A DNA stretch of 64,000 bases from Planktothrix paucivesiculata PCC 9631 (GCF_900009265.2 NZ_LR735000.1:1-64000), one strand, 5' to 3'. Positions 9,216 to 17,200 are shown, counted from the first letter of the stretch. A program made the numbers and translations. The notes: generated from the sequence alone by a model not told the origin.

Positions 9216-12200
9216 ATGGCGACGCTAAACCTGAAACCCACCCATAAACCCATTAGAGCTTATTATGACGCTTTACAGCAGTTTGCCAGATTGGGAGTTT
9301 CCCACGAATTAGCGGTTAAAGACGCCTTTGCAGACCTGTTAAAAGCCTGTTGTCCGCAATTTGAGTTAACCTTAATTCCTGAAAAACAAATTAAATTACC
9401 CAACGGTAAAAGTATTCGGGTTGATGGTGCTTTAGTTCGAGATGGAAGTATTAGATATGGCGTTTGGGAAGCGAAAGATAGTCAGGATAAATTAGAGCGA
9501 GAAATTAAACAGAAATTTGCGGTAGGTTATCCGAAAGATAATATTATTTTTCAATCTCCTGAACGAGTAATTTTATGGCAAGGAGGAAAACAAATCTGTG
9601 ATCAAGATATCACAAAACCGCAGATTTTAGTAGATACGTTAAAGTTATTTTTTGAATATCGCACCCCGGAAATAGCCCAATGGGAAATAGCGGCGGCAGA
9701 ATTTGGGGGACGGGTTAAAGATTTATCCGGTAAATTGATTGATTTAATCGAAACCCAACGCAAAATTAACCCGAAATTTATTCAATCTTTTAGTGAATTT
9801 ACGGAAATTTGCCGTCAAGCAATTAACCCGAATCTTTCTGAGGCGGCGGTGGAAGAAATGTTAATTCAACATCTGCTAACAGAAAGAATTTTTAGACAAA
9901 TTTTTAATAATCCTGATTTCACCCGTCGTAATATTATTGCGGTGGAAATTGAAAAGGTGATTCAAGCATTAACGTCTAAATCTTTTAGTCGAGATAATTT
10001 TTTAGGGGAAGTTGATTATTTTTATCGCGCTTTGGAAGATGCGGCTCAAACCATTGATGAGTTTAGCGATAAACAGCATTTTCTGAATACGGTTTATGAG
10101 AAATTCTTTCAAGGGTTTGCGGTTAAAGTTGCGGATACCCACGGAATTGTTTACACACCGCAACCTATTGTTAATTTTATGGTGAAAAGTGTTGAGGATA
10201 TCTTACAAAAAGAGTTTGGAAAGTCATTAAATGACAAGGGTGTGCACATTCTTGACCCATTTGTGGGGACGGGTAATTTTATTTTACGGGTGATGCAGGA
10301 AATTAAAAAAACTGCCCTTCCCTATAAATATGAACAGGAATTACACTGCAATGAGGTGATGTTATTGCCTTATTATATTGCTTCGATGAATATTGAGCAT
10401 CAATATTTTGAAGCTACGGGTAATTATAAATCTTTTGAAGGTATTTGTTTAGTGGATACTTTTTCTGATCAAAAGGTGCAACAGTTATCTTTATTTACGC
10501 CTGAAAATACCGCCAGGGTTCACCGTCAGAGAAGTTCACCGATTTTTGTGATTATTGGAAATCCTCCTTATAATGCTTGGCAGGTTAATGAAAATGATAA
10601 TAATAAAAATCGGAAATATGAAGAAGTTGATCGACAAATTCGAGAAACCTATGCTAAAGATTCAAAAGCAACAAATAAAAATTCCCTTTCTGATCCTTAT
10701 GTTAAAGCAATTCGCTGGGCATCAGATAGAATAGGAAATGAAGGAATAGTTTCTCTTGTAACTAATAATAGTTTTATTAATGCTCTTGCTTTTGATGGTA
10801 TGAGAAAACATTTAGAGAAAGATTTTGATTTAATTTATCTTATTGATTTAGGTGGTAATATTAGAAAAAATACAGATCCCTCAAAAAGTATTCATAATGT
10901 TTTTGATATTAAAGTCGGAGTCAGTATTAATATTTTTATTAGAAAAAATAGATTCAATCAGTCTAAGGATACAAAAATTTATTATGCTAGTGTTGGTGAA
11001 TTTTGGAGAAAGGAAGAAAAATTAGGATATTTAGATCAGTCGCAAAGCTATAGTAATATTGAATGGTCACTCATTGATCCTGATCAAAAATATACTTGGT
11101 TAACAGAAGGATTGCAAGATGATTTTGAAAGTTTTATCCCAATAGGAAATAAAGAAACTAAAGATAAATCAACTAATGAATCAGCAATTTTTAAAAATTA
11201 TAGTATTGGTGTTCAAACTTCGAGAGATTCATGGGTGTATAACTTCCAAAAAAATAAATTAATTAATAATATAAAATCCATGATTATCAATTACAATACT
11301 CAAGTTATTACATGGCATAGTAAAAAAGAATCTCAAAATACAGTAGATGACTTTGTTGACTATGATGATTCTAAAATAAAATGGAGTAGTCGCCTAAAAG
11401 AATGTCTTGAATCTAATACAAAAGTAGAATTTAGTTTAGACAGAATTAGATTATCTTTTTATCGTCCATTCTCTGTAGAATTTTTATATTTTGATGAAGT
11501 TTTAAATCAACGTCGTGGTCAGTTTTTCTGCATACTGCCGACCTCAGAAACCGAAAAAGAGAATAAATTAATCTGGCTAAAAGTAGGTAGTGAAATTCCT
11601 ATATTTGCCATAATGGTTAACCGAATAGCAGATAGAATGCCACAAGGTGGTTCTCAATGTTTCCCATTCTACACCTACGACGAAGACGGAACAAACCGAA
11701 AAGAAAATATCACCGACTGGTCACTTGAACAATTCCGAAACTATTACCAAGATCCGACTATTACCAAATGGGATATCTTCTATTATACCTATGGATTATT
11801 GCATCATCCCACCTATCGAGAACGCTACGCCGCCAACCTAAAACGGGAACTTCCTCGCATTCCCTACGCCCCAGATTTTCGCGGTTTTGCTGATGCGGGA
11901 CAACAATTAGCAGACCTGCATCTGAACTATGAAGAAAAACCCGAATATCCGCTTAAATTTATTGAAAATGATCAAGTTCCTTTAGATTGGCGAGTGGAAA
12001 AAATGAAACTTAGTAAAGACAAAACCCAAATAATTTATAATGAGTTTCTCACCTTAAGCGGTATTCCTCCTGAAGTCTTTCAATATCGTTTAGGAAATCG
12101 TTCGGCGTTAGATTGGGTAATTGATCAATATCAAATTAAAACCGATAAACGTAGTGGAATTGTCAATGATCCTAACCGTTTAGATGATGAACAATATATT

Positions 12201-12284
12201 GTTAGGTTAATTGGTCAAGTGATCACCGTTAGTTTGAAAACTGTTAAAATTGTTGATAATTTACCGGATTTGGGATTAGTTTAA
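9216..12284 (+). CDS. Single-chain type IIG-like restriction-modification enzyme (nuclease fused to N6-adenine methyltransferase)
   Basis: 1022 aa. An N-terminal PD-(D/E)xK nuclease is suggested by RVDGAL (Asp70) and GVWEAKD (Glu85, Lys87). A helical region follows to about residue 290. The methyltransferase core has motif I DPFVGTGNF (Asp347) and motif IV NPPY (449-452), which marks N6-adenine enzymes. The last ~350 residues would hold target recognition. No helicase motifs and no separate specificity subunit are present, so type IIG is more likely than type I or ISP. Both catalytic sites look intact, suggesting a self-protecting enzyme. A related annotation is Eco57I-type or N-6 DNA methylase. 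The gene is bracketed by 46-bp direct repeats (9036-9081, 12268-12313), and its 3' end is duplicated again at 13054-13230, all signs of gene gain by recombination. Confidence 0.85.
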   Translation: MATLNLKPTHKPIRAYYDALQQFARLGVSHELAVKDAFADLLKACCPQFELTLIPEKQIKLPNGKSIRVDGALVRDGSIRYGVWEAKDSQDKLEREIKQKFAVGYPKDNIIFQSPERVILWQGGKQICDQDITKPQILVDTLKLFFEYRTPEIAQWEIAAAEFGGRVKDLSGKLIDLIETQRKINPKFIQSFSEFTEICRQAINPNLSEAAVEEMLIQHLLTERIFRQIFNNPDFTRRNIIAVEIEKVIQALTSKSFSRDNFLGEVDYFYRALEDAAQTIDEFSDKQHFLNTVYEKFFQGFAVKVADTHGIVYTPQPIVNFMVKSVEDILQKEFGKSLNDKGVHILDPFVGTGNFILRVMQEIKKTALPYKYEQELHCNEVMLLPYYIASMNIEHQYFEATGNYKSFEGICLVDTFSDQKVQQLSLFTPENTARVHRQRSSPIFVIIGNPPYNAWQVNENDNNKNRKYEEVDRQIRETYAKDSKATNKNSLSDPYVKAIRWASDRIGNEGIVSLVTNNSFINALAFDGMRKHLEKDFDLIYLIDLGGNIRKNTDPSKSIHNVFDIKVGVSINIFIRKNRFNQSKDTKIYYASVGEFWRKEEKLGYLDQSQSYSNIEWSLIDPDQKYTWLTEGLQDDFESFIPIGNKETKDKSTNESAIFKNYSIGVQTSRDSWVYNFQKNKLINNIKSMIINYNTQVITWHSKKESQNTVDDFVDYDDSKIKWSSRLKECLESNTKVEFSLDRIRLSFYRPFSVEFLYFDEVLNQRRGQFFCILPTSETEKENKLIWLKVGSEIPIFAIMVNRIADRMPQGGSQCFPFYTYDEDGTNRKENITDWSLEQFRNYYQDPTITKWDIFYYTYGLLHHPTYRERYAANLKRELPRIPYAPDFRGFADAGQQLADLHLNYEEKPEYPLKFIENDQVPLDWRVEKMKLSKDKTQIIYNEFLTLSGIPPEVFQYRLGNRSALDWVIDQYQIKTDKRSGIVNDPNRLDDEQYIVRLIGQVITVSLKTVKIVDNLPDLGLV

Positions 12285-12313
12285 TGGAGAAAGCCCTTCA
12301 GGGCTTACTACGG
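12268..12313 (+). terminator. Terminator-like hairpin and direct repeat copy 2 at the restriction-gene 3' end
   Basis: AAGCCC (12290-12295 region) pairs with GGGCTT after a TTCA loop, and CTACGGTTTTT follows. The stop codon of the restriction gene lies inside the repeat. Same element as 9036-9081 and 13187-13230 with a swapped loop sequence. Confidence 0.65.
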
Positions 12314-12393
12314 TTTTTAATGTTTATGTTAATATATTGGTTAAGCCACAAGGTAGGTGATTTAATCCAAAACTAAATGTTTAAAATCTAACA

Positions 12394-12750
12394 GTCAGGA
12401 CTTACGCAAGCACACTATATATAGCGTGTCAAAAGTAGGCGATCGCCCTAAAAAGTCCTAATTATTTATTTTCCCCCCAATGTTGGGGGCTAGGGGGCTA
12501 GATGGCTTGAAATGTATACTGTTTAGAATGGATAAATGGATAAGGTTATGAAGGATTGATCAGCAGTTTTAGAGACTATTTCTCAAGCAGCAATATTTGC
12601 CCCCTAAATCCCCCAACATTGGGGGACTTTAAGAGGTTGTCCTGTTAAAGCGATCTCGTTTGAGTTACGAGGGCGATGGCAGTACCGCCACCTGTCGGCA
12701 TCGCCAACTCATTAGTATGCTACATATAGCGTAACTGCGTAAGTCCTGAC
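12394..12750. mobile_element. 357-bp MITE-like element, AGGACTTACGCA family
   Basis: Terminal inverted repeats of 15 bp: GTCAGGACTTACGCA (12394-12408) and its complement (12736-12750). No open frame of useful length is inside. An inner inverted pair is built from CCCCCAATGTTGGGGG (about 12474-12489) and CCCCCAACATTGGGGG (about 12611-12626), and a HIP1 site lies near 12430. The same terminal repeat ends the smaller element at 15297-15390. Non-autonomous; the transposase that moves it is not in the window as far as I can tell. Confidence 0.8.
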
Positions 12751-12793
12751 AGTGCTAGTTGTTATGAATTAACTGGAAAATAAGGAGATAAAA

Positions 12794-13063
12794 ATGCAAA
12801 TTGCAATCAAGCCAGAGCAAGAAAAATTTATTCTTGAAAAACTCCAACAAGGTAAATATAAAAGTGTGGATGATTTATTAACAGTAGCATTTCAACTTTT
12901 AGATCAGCATGATGAAAGAGAAAAGCAACTGATTGAACTCAGGCAAAAAATTGCTGAGGGAAAACAGCAAATTCGTGAAGGAAAAGTTGTTGATGGTGAA
13001 TTAGTTTTTCAACAACTACAAGAAAAGTTAAATTCTATGGAAGAACGTTTTACAAACCGTTAA
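12794..13063 (+). CDS. ParD-like type II antitoxin, no partner toxin adjacent
   Basis: 89 aa with a good ribosome site (AAGGAGAT, 8 bases before the ATG). The N-terminal half (MQIAIKPEQEKFI, then SVDDLLTVAFQLL) is the ribbon-helix-helix fold of ParD/CopG antitoxins; the C-terminal half is a charged helix that would wrap the toxin. ParE-type toxins normally start within a few bases of the antitoxin stop, but here the next 170 bases are the duplicated 3' end of the restriction gene plus a small insertion. The final residues (TNR) and the stop codon come from that duplicated segment, so the native end and the toxin gene were probably lost in the rearrangement. It may be an orphan antitoxin or still act as an autorepressor. 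Confidence 0.75.
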   Translation: MQIAIKPEQEKFILEKLQQGKYKSVDDLLTVAFQLLDQHDEREKQLIELRQKIAEGKQQIREGKVVDGELVFQQLQEKLNSMEERFTNR

Positions 13064-13074
13064 AATTGTTGATA

Positions 13075-13177
13075 TAGCAGTCGCCACATCTATTAGGACA
13101 TTCTTGAAAGCTAAAAGCTGCTCACAGTAAGTATTTACCTATTGCCCATTGCCTATTCCCTATTGCCTCTTGCTATA
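13075..13177. mobile_element. 103-bp insertion with TATAGCA-type ends inside the duplicated restriction-gene tail
   Basis: Comparison with 12241-12268 shows GTTAAAATTGTTGATA followed directly by ATTTACC, while here the two halves are separated by about 103 bases. The insert begins TATAGCAG and ends TTGCTATA, i.e. short terminal inverted repeats with TA-type flanks. Its right half holds degenerate 7-base units (TATTGCC, CATTGCC, TATTCCC). The comparison of occupied and empty site makes the boundaries well supported within one or two bases. Confidence 0.75.
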
Positions 13178-13186
13178 ATTTACCTG

Positions 13187-13230
13187 ATTTGGGATTAGTT
13201 TAATGGATAAAGCCCGGTCGGGCTTACTAC
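13187..13230 (+). repeat. Direct repeat copy 3 with AAGCCC/GGGCTT hairpin
   Basis: Same sequence as the restriction-gene tail at 12268-12311 apart from the loop and one base. The hairpin also lies just past the 3' end of the convergent DUF4336 gene (stop at 13242), so it may serve as a terminator for both sides. Confidence 0.65.
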
Positions 13231-13241
13231 TTTATATTTTT

Positions 13242-14453
13242 TTAAACTTTAGGTTTAGATGGGGGTGTAATCTTGAATTTGTTTAAAATAGCGCTAATTT
13301 CTAATAATAACTCAAATTCTTTTTCGGGTAATAAATTATTATTAGTATGTTGTTCTAAAAAACTAAATGCCTGCCGAAATTGCTCCGGTGTTGCCATAAT
13401 TGGGGAATCAAAATGACAGGGAATAATCCGGTTAAAATCCCATTGAGAGACTTGATTTGCCCAATTTAAGGTTTCTTCCGGGGCGCGATTTAAAATTAAA
13501 GTTTGTAAAATTGGAGCGACAAATAACTGTCCATTTCTGCTTAATGCTTCAAAGGTTTCTTGCCAATTGGGTTTCCATTTAAACGGATAAATCCCAAAAT
13601 AGGCTTTTTTTGAACGGTCGGGCGCTTGCCAAGATTCCCGCACGGCATCCCCTAATTCTATGGTATCTAAAACACTGGGACGAAAATAAAAGGAAAATAA
13701 TGAAATTCTGTGCCATCCTCGGCGACGGGTGATTTCTGTATCTTCTACTTTATGAAAGGTATCATCTTTGGCATGGAATAGGAGGGGATAGGGATCGAGT
13801 TGAATAATAGCCGGAGGGGTGTCAGGAATAGAAACAATAGTATCAGTTACTAATAGGGTTTGCGATCGCTTATGAAAAAAAACCACCTCGGCAAACCGTC
13901 CAATTCCTAATGCTAAAGGCCCTAAAATTTTATAGTCAAATTCATCAGCAAAGGGTGTATTTCGACTGTCCTGGGGCAGAATATGAGTCCGTTTTGCGGG
14001 TAAACCTAACCAACTTAGGGGTAAATTAATCGGAAAACTCCACTGTCCGGGGGCGACAAAAACTTGGGCGTTGGGAAATTTTCGGGCAAAGGGGCCTACA
14101 AATACCTTATGTTCAACTCCTGAAATTGTTGGTAAAATAATGTATTTTACCTCCCCATATTCTACGATTAATTCTCTGATTAAACCCAGGCATTCGGGGG
14201 TAGGAGCCACGGGGGCATAGACCAACAAACCCCCCTGTTCCAGTTTTACCACGGTCATCCGAATCGGAACCACCACATACAGAATCCCCTGTACCTGCTC
14301 AAATGTCCAAATGCTCTGGGGTACGACTTCCGTGCGGAGGGTGCGCCGTTGACTGTAGGGATAAATCGGGACAACGGGCCACAGCGGCCATGAACAGTCC
14401 GGCAATGAACGGTTTTGACGGGGTTCTTCTGGGGGTTTCCGAGGGTACTCCAC
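13242..14453 (-). CDS. DUF4336 protein, metallo-beta-lactamase-fold-like
   Basis: 403 aa. Cyanobacteria and plants share this domain of unknown function. A Pro-rich N-terminus (residues 1-45) precedes the domain, which opens with an edge strand (GILYVVVPIRMTVVKL) followed by LLVYAPVAPT and IILPTISGVEHKVF, an arrangement reminiscent of metallo-beta-lactamase folds; a canonical HxHxDH motif is not seen. No signal peptide. The region LLFHAKDDTFHKVED and the C-terminal PCHFDSPI may hold metal-binding His/Asp residues, which is inference. It is followed on its 5' side by a HAD gene on the same strand, separated by a palindromic repeat. Confidence 0.75.
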   Translation of the reverse strand: MEYPRKPPEEPRQNRSLPDCSWPLWPVVPIYPYSQRRTLRTEVVPQSIWTFEQVQGILYVVVPIRMTVVKLEQGGLLVYAPVAPTPECLGLIRELIVEYGEVKYIILPTISGVEHKVFVGPFARKFPNAQVFVAPGQWSFPINLPLSWLGLPAKRTHILPQDSRNTPFADEFDYKILGPLALGIGRFAEVVFFHKRSQTLLVTDTIVSIPDTPPAIIQLDPYPLLFHAKDDTFHKVEDTEITRRRGWHRISLFSFYFRPSVLDTIELGDAVRESWQAPDRSKKAYFGIYPFKWKPNWQETFEALSRNGQLFVAPILQTLILNRAPEETLNWANQVSQWDFNRIIPCHFDSPIMATPEQFRQAFSFLEQHTNNNLLPEKEFELLLEISAILNKFKITPPSKPKV

Positions 14454-14482
14454 TGTTTTTGTAACTCCTGTGTCCTGTAGAC

Positions 14483-14517
14483 AGACGAGCCTTGGATAGA
14501 CGCGCCGTGGCTCGTCT
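14483..14517. repeat. Palindromic repeat AGACGAGCC ... GGCTCGTCT
   Basis: Nine-base arms at 14483-14491 and 14509-14517 enclose a GACGCGCC-containing core. Similar GTAGAGACG..CGTCTCTAC palindromes are widely dispersed in cyanobacteria; a related piece lies at about 35603-35650. It separates two minus-strand genes and could act as a processing or termination signal. Confidence 0.55.
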
Positions 14518-14522
14518 CTACT

Positions 14523-15248
14523 TTAGGATATAGGAATTTGTTCTAAACTTTCATATTCATCTAAAATCCCTTTGGGGGGTTCGTCTCGATGCAATAAAAT
14601 ACCGCGTATTCCTAGGGCTTTTGAACCTTGATAATCGGCTTTAAAACTATCACCAATATGCCAAACTTCTGGCGGTGAAGATTGATGTTTATTTAAGGCA
14701 ATTTGGAAGATTTCAGAACTAGGTTTAGCGGCTCCTGCTTCGGTGGAAATGGTCACGGTTTGAAAAAATTCCGCTAAATTTAAAGCGTCTAAAACCGGAT
14801 ATAATCGGGAATCAAAATTAGATAATACTCCTAATTCTATTCCCTGGGCTTGCCAAGATTTTAACTTAGGCGGAACATCGGGATAAACAAACCAAGGTTT
14901 TTCGGTTTCAAAATAACCATATAGGGCTTGAAAAAAAGCGGAGAAATCCTTAAAATTATCATAGAGTCCGACGGTTTTAAAGGTTTGTTGGGCGATCGCT
15001 TTCCACCATTCAAACTCTAAGGAGGGAATTTCACTGGGATCGACCCCGGGAAATGCCATACTCGGAGCCGCTAAAAAACAGTTAAAAAACACTTTATCCA
15101 AAATTTCCGCTTCAGCATTGACGCCAAATTGTTGTGCAATAATTCGGTAGGCTTCCCCCACACTATGACGCACACCAAATAACGTCCCAACGGCATCTAA
15201 AAAAATCACACGGGGTTTTTCCATTGTCGAATTCTGCGAATTAGTCAT
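14523..15248 (-). CDS. HAD-superfamily hydrolase, subfamily IA, with Val in place of the second catalytic Asp
   Basis: 241 aa; an internal ATG at codon 9 is also plausible as the start. Motif I is FLDAVGTLFG: the nucleophile Asp18 is present, but the residue two positions later is Val20 rather than Asp. Motif II is LGVLSNFDSR, motif III Lys is in EAGAAKPSSEIF and motif IV is HIGDSFKADYQGS. The Asp-x-Val variant is typical of the HDHD3/REG-2-like group, so the substitution seems to be a family trait and not decay. The general acid/base is missing, so classical phosphatase activity is doubtful. Substrate unknown. Confidence 0.8.
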   Translation of the reverse strand: MTNSQNSTMEKPRVIFLDAVGTLFGVRHSVGEAYRIIAQQFGVNAEAEILDKVFFNCFLAAPSMAFPGVDPSEIPSLEFEWWKAIAQQTFKTVGLYDNFKDFSAFFQALYGYFETEKPWFVYPDVPPKLKSWQAQGIELGVLSNFDSRLYPVLDALNLAEFFQTVTISTEAGAAKPSSEIFQIALNKHQSSPPEVWHIGDSFKADYQGSKALGIRGILLHRDEPPKGILDEYESLEQIPIS

Positions 15249-15296
15249 ATTTACGATTGCTATAGTAAGTCTAAATCAGTTGTATCAATAATTTGA

Positions 15297-15390
15297 ATAG
15301 GACTTACGCAAAACAACCATATCTAGTAGGGGCGAACGGCCGTTCGCCCCTACAGATGGTGTATAATTGGGTATTCTGCGTAAGTCCTAT
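15297..15390. mobile_element. 94-bp MITE-like element with a 28-bp perfect palindrome core
   Basis: Ends are ATAGGACTTACGCA (15297-15310) and its exact complement (15377-15390). The centre, 15326-15353, is a perfect palindrome beginning GTAGGGGCGAACGG. The terminal repeat is the same family as 12394-12750; the core is of the same type as the palindrome inside 55055-55153. Confidence 0.85.
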
Positions 15391-15396
15391 AAATTT

Positions 15397-15422
15397 TAAG
15401 ATGCGCTTAAGCGCAACAACGG
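15397..15422 (-). repeat. REP-like palindromic repeat, copy 4
   Basis: Read on the minus strand it is CCGTTGTTGCGCTTAAGCGC followed by ATCTTAA, nearly the same as copies at 8982, 9104 and 53809. It lies 8 bases past the stop codon of the NDH-2 gene. Confidence 0.65.
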
Positions 15423-15430
15423 AATATGAG

Positions 15431-16651
15431 TTATTCTCTATCTCCCATTTTTTGCTCCATTGAAATTAATAAATCCTGCAAGGGTCGGGTCATCCAATTA
15501 AACGCTACCCGAATTTGATGGTCAAAGGTGGGGAAGCGATATAAATAGATTAAACGTCTGGTTAAATGGGCAAATTGACCGTCTAATTTTATCCCTAAAC
15601 CTGTTAAGGTGGCGTTATCTGTTCCTAATGTCATCATTTCGCCTAAATTAATATATCGGAAGGGTAATAATGGTCTTCCTGTTAATAACGCCCAAAGATT
15701 CCATCCGGTATAATCAGCTTTTTGAAAAGCGGCTTGGGCAGTGCTGGGAATTTTTTGACCGTCGGCGTCTTGAGTATCTGCTAAATCTCCTAATGCAAAA
15801 ATTTCAGGATGATCAATCACTTGTAAGGTTGATGTGGTGACAATTTGACCCCGTTGATTGTGTTTTAAAGGCAGCGATCGCACCACCGGAGACACTTGGG
15901 TTCCCACCGTCCATAAGACTAAATCCACCGGAATAGTATCAATTTTCCCGCGATATTCTAAGGAAATTTCATCGGCGGTAATTGATTCTACCGTTGTTTC
16001 TAAATCTAGCCAAACTTGACGATTAGATAGGGCAGTTTTAGCGGCTTCTCGATTAAATTCGGGAGAGTTTTTTAGAATTTCCTCCGCTTGTTCTACAATT
16101 CTAATTCGTCCTTTTGTTCCTAAGCGATCGGCTAATTTACAAGCCAGTTCTACCCCACTATAACCGCCGCCCACAATGGCTATTCTAACTTTATCTTGTT
16201 CTAAGGTTTCTAATCGTCGTAACTGTTCTTCTAATCGATAGGCGTCGGCAATGGTTCGGAAGGGAATGGCATAATCTTTCGCCCCCGGAACTAAATCTAA
16301 AGGTGTTTCTCCTCCCAATGCTAAAACTAAATAATCGTATGAAATAATGGTATTATCTTCGAGTTTAACCTGTTTACTATTTATCTCAATTTCACTAACT
16401 ACCCCTTGACAAAATTGCACCTTAGTATCTTTTAATAGGTCTTCAAATGCGGGGGCAATTTCCCAACTTTGGAGTTCATTGGTTAGTAATTCATACAGCA
16501 GGGGTAAAAACAAAAAATGGTCATTCTGATCCACAAGAACAATTTCCGGTTGTTCGGATTTTTGCCAAGGAAGTTGACTCAAACGTAAGGCGGTGTACAG
16601 TCCACCAAAGCCTCCACCAAGAATACAGATGCGGGTTTGCGGTTCAGTCAT
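15431..16651 (-). CDS. ndbB: Type II NAD(P)H dehydrogenase, NdbB-like
   Basis: 406 aa. Two dinucleotide-binding motifs are visible: GGGFGG at 12-17 (FAD) and GGGYSGVELA at about 161 (NAD(P)H). The segments FLFLPLLYELLT and LALGGETPLD and the C-terminal GWNLWALLTGRPLLPF are typical of NDH-2 flavoproteins, which pass electrons from NAD(P)H to membrane quinones without pumping protons. The length matches the short cyanobacterial NdbB type rather than the ~500-residue NdbA/NdbC. NdbB of Synechocystis was assigned as demethylphylloquinone reductase in vitamin K1 synthesis; menD of the same pathway lies 5 kb away here. The symbol is therefore a reasoned guess; another NDH-2 paralogue remains possible. 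Confidence 0.7.
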   Translation of the reverse strand: MTEPQTRICILGGGFGGLYTALRLSQLPWQKSEQPEIVLVDQNDHFLFLPLLYELLTNELQSWEIAPAFEDLLKDTKVQFCQGVVSEIEINSKQVKLEDNTIISYDYLVLALGGETPLDLVPGAKDYAIPFRTIADAYRLEEQLRRLETLEQDKVRIAIVGGGYSGVELACKLADRLGTKGRIRIVEQAEEILKNSPEFNREAAKTALSNRQVWLDLETTVESITADEISLEYRGKIDTIPVDLVLWTVGTQVSPVVRSLPLKHNQRGQIVTTSTLQVIDHPEIFALGDLADTQDADGQKIPSTAQAAFQKADYTGWNLWALLTGRPLLPFRYINLGEMMTLGTDNATLTGLGIKLDGQFAHLTRRLIYLYRFPTFDHQIRVAFNWMTRPLQDLLISMEQKMGDRE

Positions 16652-16749
16652 ATTAAAATTGGGGGTTTGGTGAGTTGGGCTGTTTCTTTAAACTAGGATA
16701 GCAATTTTAGTCCGAAAATGTTAAGTATTGCTACAAGGACGAAAATCAA

Positions 16750-16766
16750 TTACCTTTGTTTGGTAA
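16750..16766. promoter_or_regulatory. TTACC-N7-GGTAA inverted repeat upstream of psaK
   Basis: A five-base dyad at 16750-16754 and 16762-16766, 65 bases before the psaK start, in the intergenic space shared with the NDH-2 gene. Spacing fits a dimeric regulator site. It does not exactly match the HLR1 or NtcA consensus, so no regulator is named. Confidence 0.35.
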
Positions 16767-16831
16767 AACATCTTAGCTATAACGATTAATTTCCCTTGAG
16801 TACAGTTTAAAAAATTTTAGGAGATCATTCC

Positions 16832-17092
16832 ATGATGTTGTTAGCCGCCACCGTCGCCACCCCCGTTACTCACGCCTGGAGTCCTACCATCGCTATTGTG
16901 ATGATTGTGTGTAATATTGTCGCGATCGCCATTGGTAAAATTTCCATCCAACAGCCTAATGCTGGCCCTCAATTACCCTCACCTAATATGTTCGGTGGGT
17001 TTGGCTTACCTGCGGTTTTAGCAACCACAAGTTTTGGTCATATTTTAGGGGCGGGTGTGATTTTAGGATTATCTAGTTTAGGAGTTATTTAA
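16832..17092 (+). CDS. psaK: Photosystem I reaction centre subunit X
   Basis: 86 aa small membrane protein of photosystem I, placed at the edge of the trimer in cyanobacteria. Two hydrophobic helices (about residues 15-38 and 58-84) flank a polar loop with NMFGGFGLPAVLATTSFGH, a pattern specific to PsaK. The N-terminus is cleaved in known homologues. AGGAG lies 8 bases upstream of the first ATG; a second ATG follows immediately. Own promoter likely, since the neighbours on both sides point away or are convergent. Two hairpins follow the stop (17109-17126 and 17168-17188), the second with a T-rich tail. Confidence 0.95.
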   Translation: MMLLAATVATPVTHAWSPTIAIVMIVCNIVAIAIGKISIQQPNAGPQLPSPNMFGGFGLPAVLATTSFGHILGAGVILGLSSLGVI

Positions 17093-17108
17093 CTCATTTT
17101 AGATATAG

Positions 17109-17126
17109 GGTGCATTCCCATGCACC
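17109..17126 (+). repeat. Hairpin GGTGCAT-TCCC-ATGCACC after psaK
   Basis: Seven-base perfect stem, four-base loop, 16 bases past the psaK stop. No T-run follows, so it may protect the mRNA 3' end rather than terminate. Confidence 0.5.
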
Positions 17127-17167
17127 TAATCGATCCTGATTCAAATTATAACCGAAATAATCCCCCC

Positions 17168-17200
17168 AGCCTCTATATCCTAGGGGCTATTTTATTTTAA
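17168..17200 (+). terminator. psaK terminator candidate
   Basis: AGCCTC (17168-17173) pairs with GGGGCT (17183-17188), one wobble, followed by ATTTTATTTTAATAA. Confidence 0.6.

Noticed and set aside
12314-12793. Small coding genes in the 480-base gap
   Set aside because: Only short frames inside palindromic repeats; the gap is a MITE plus flanks.
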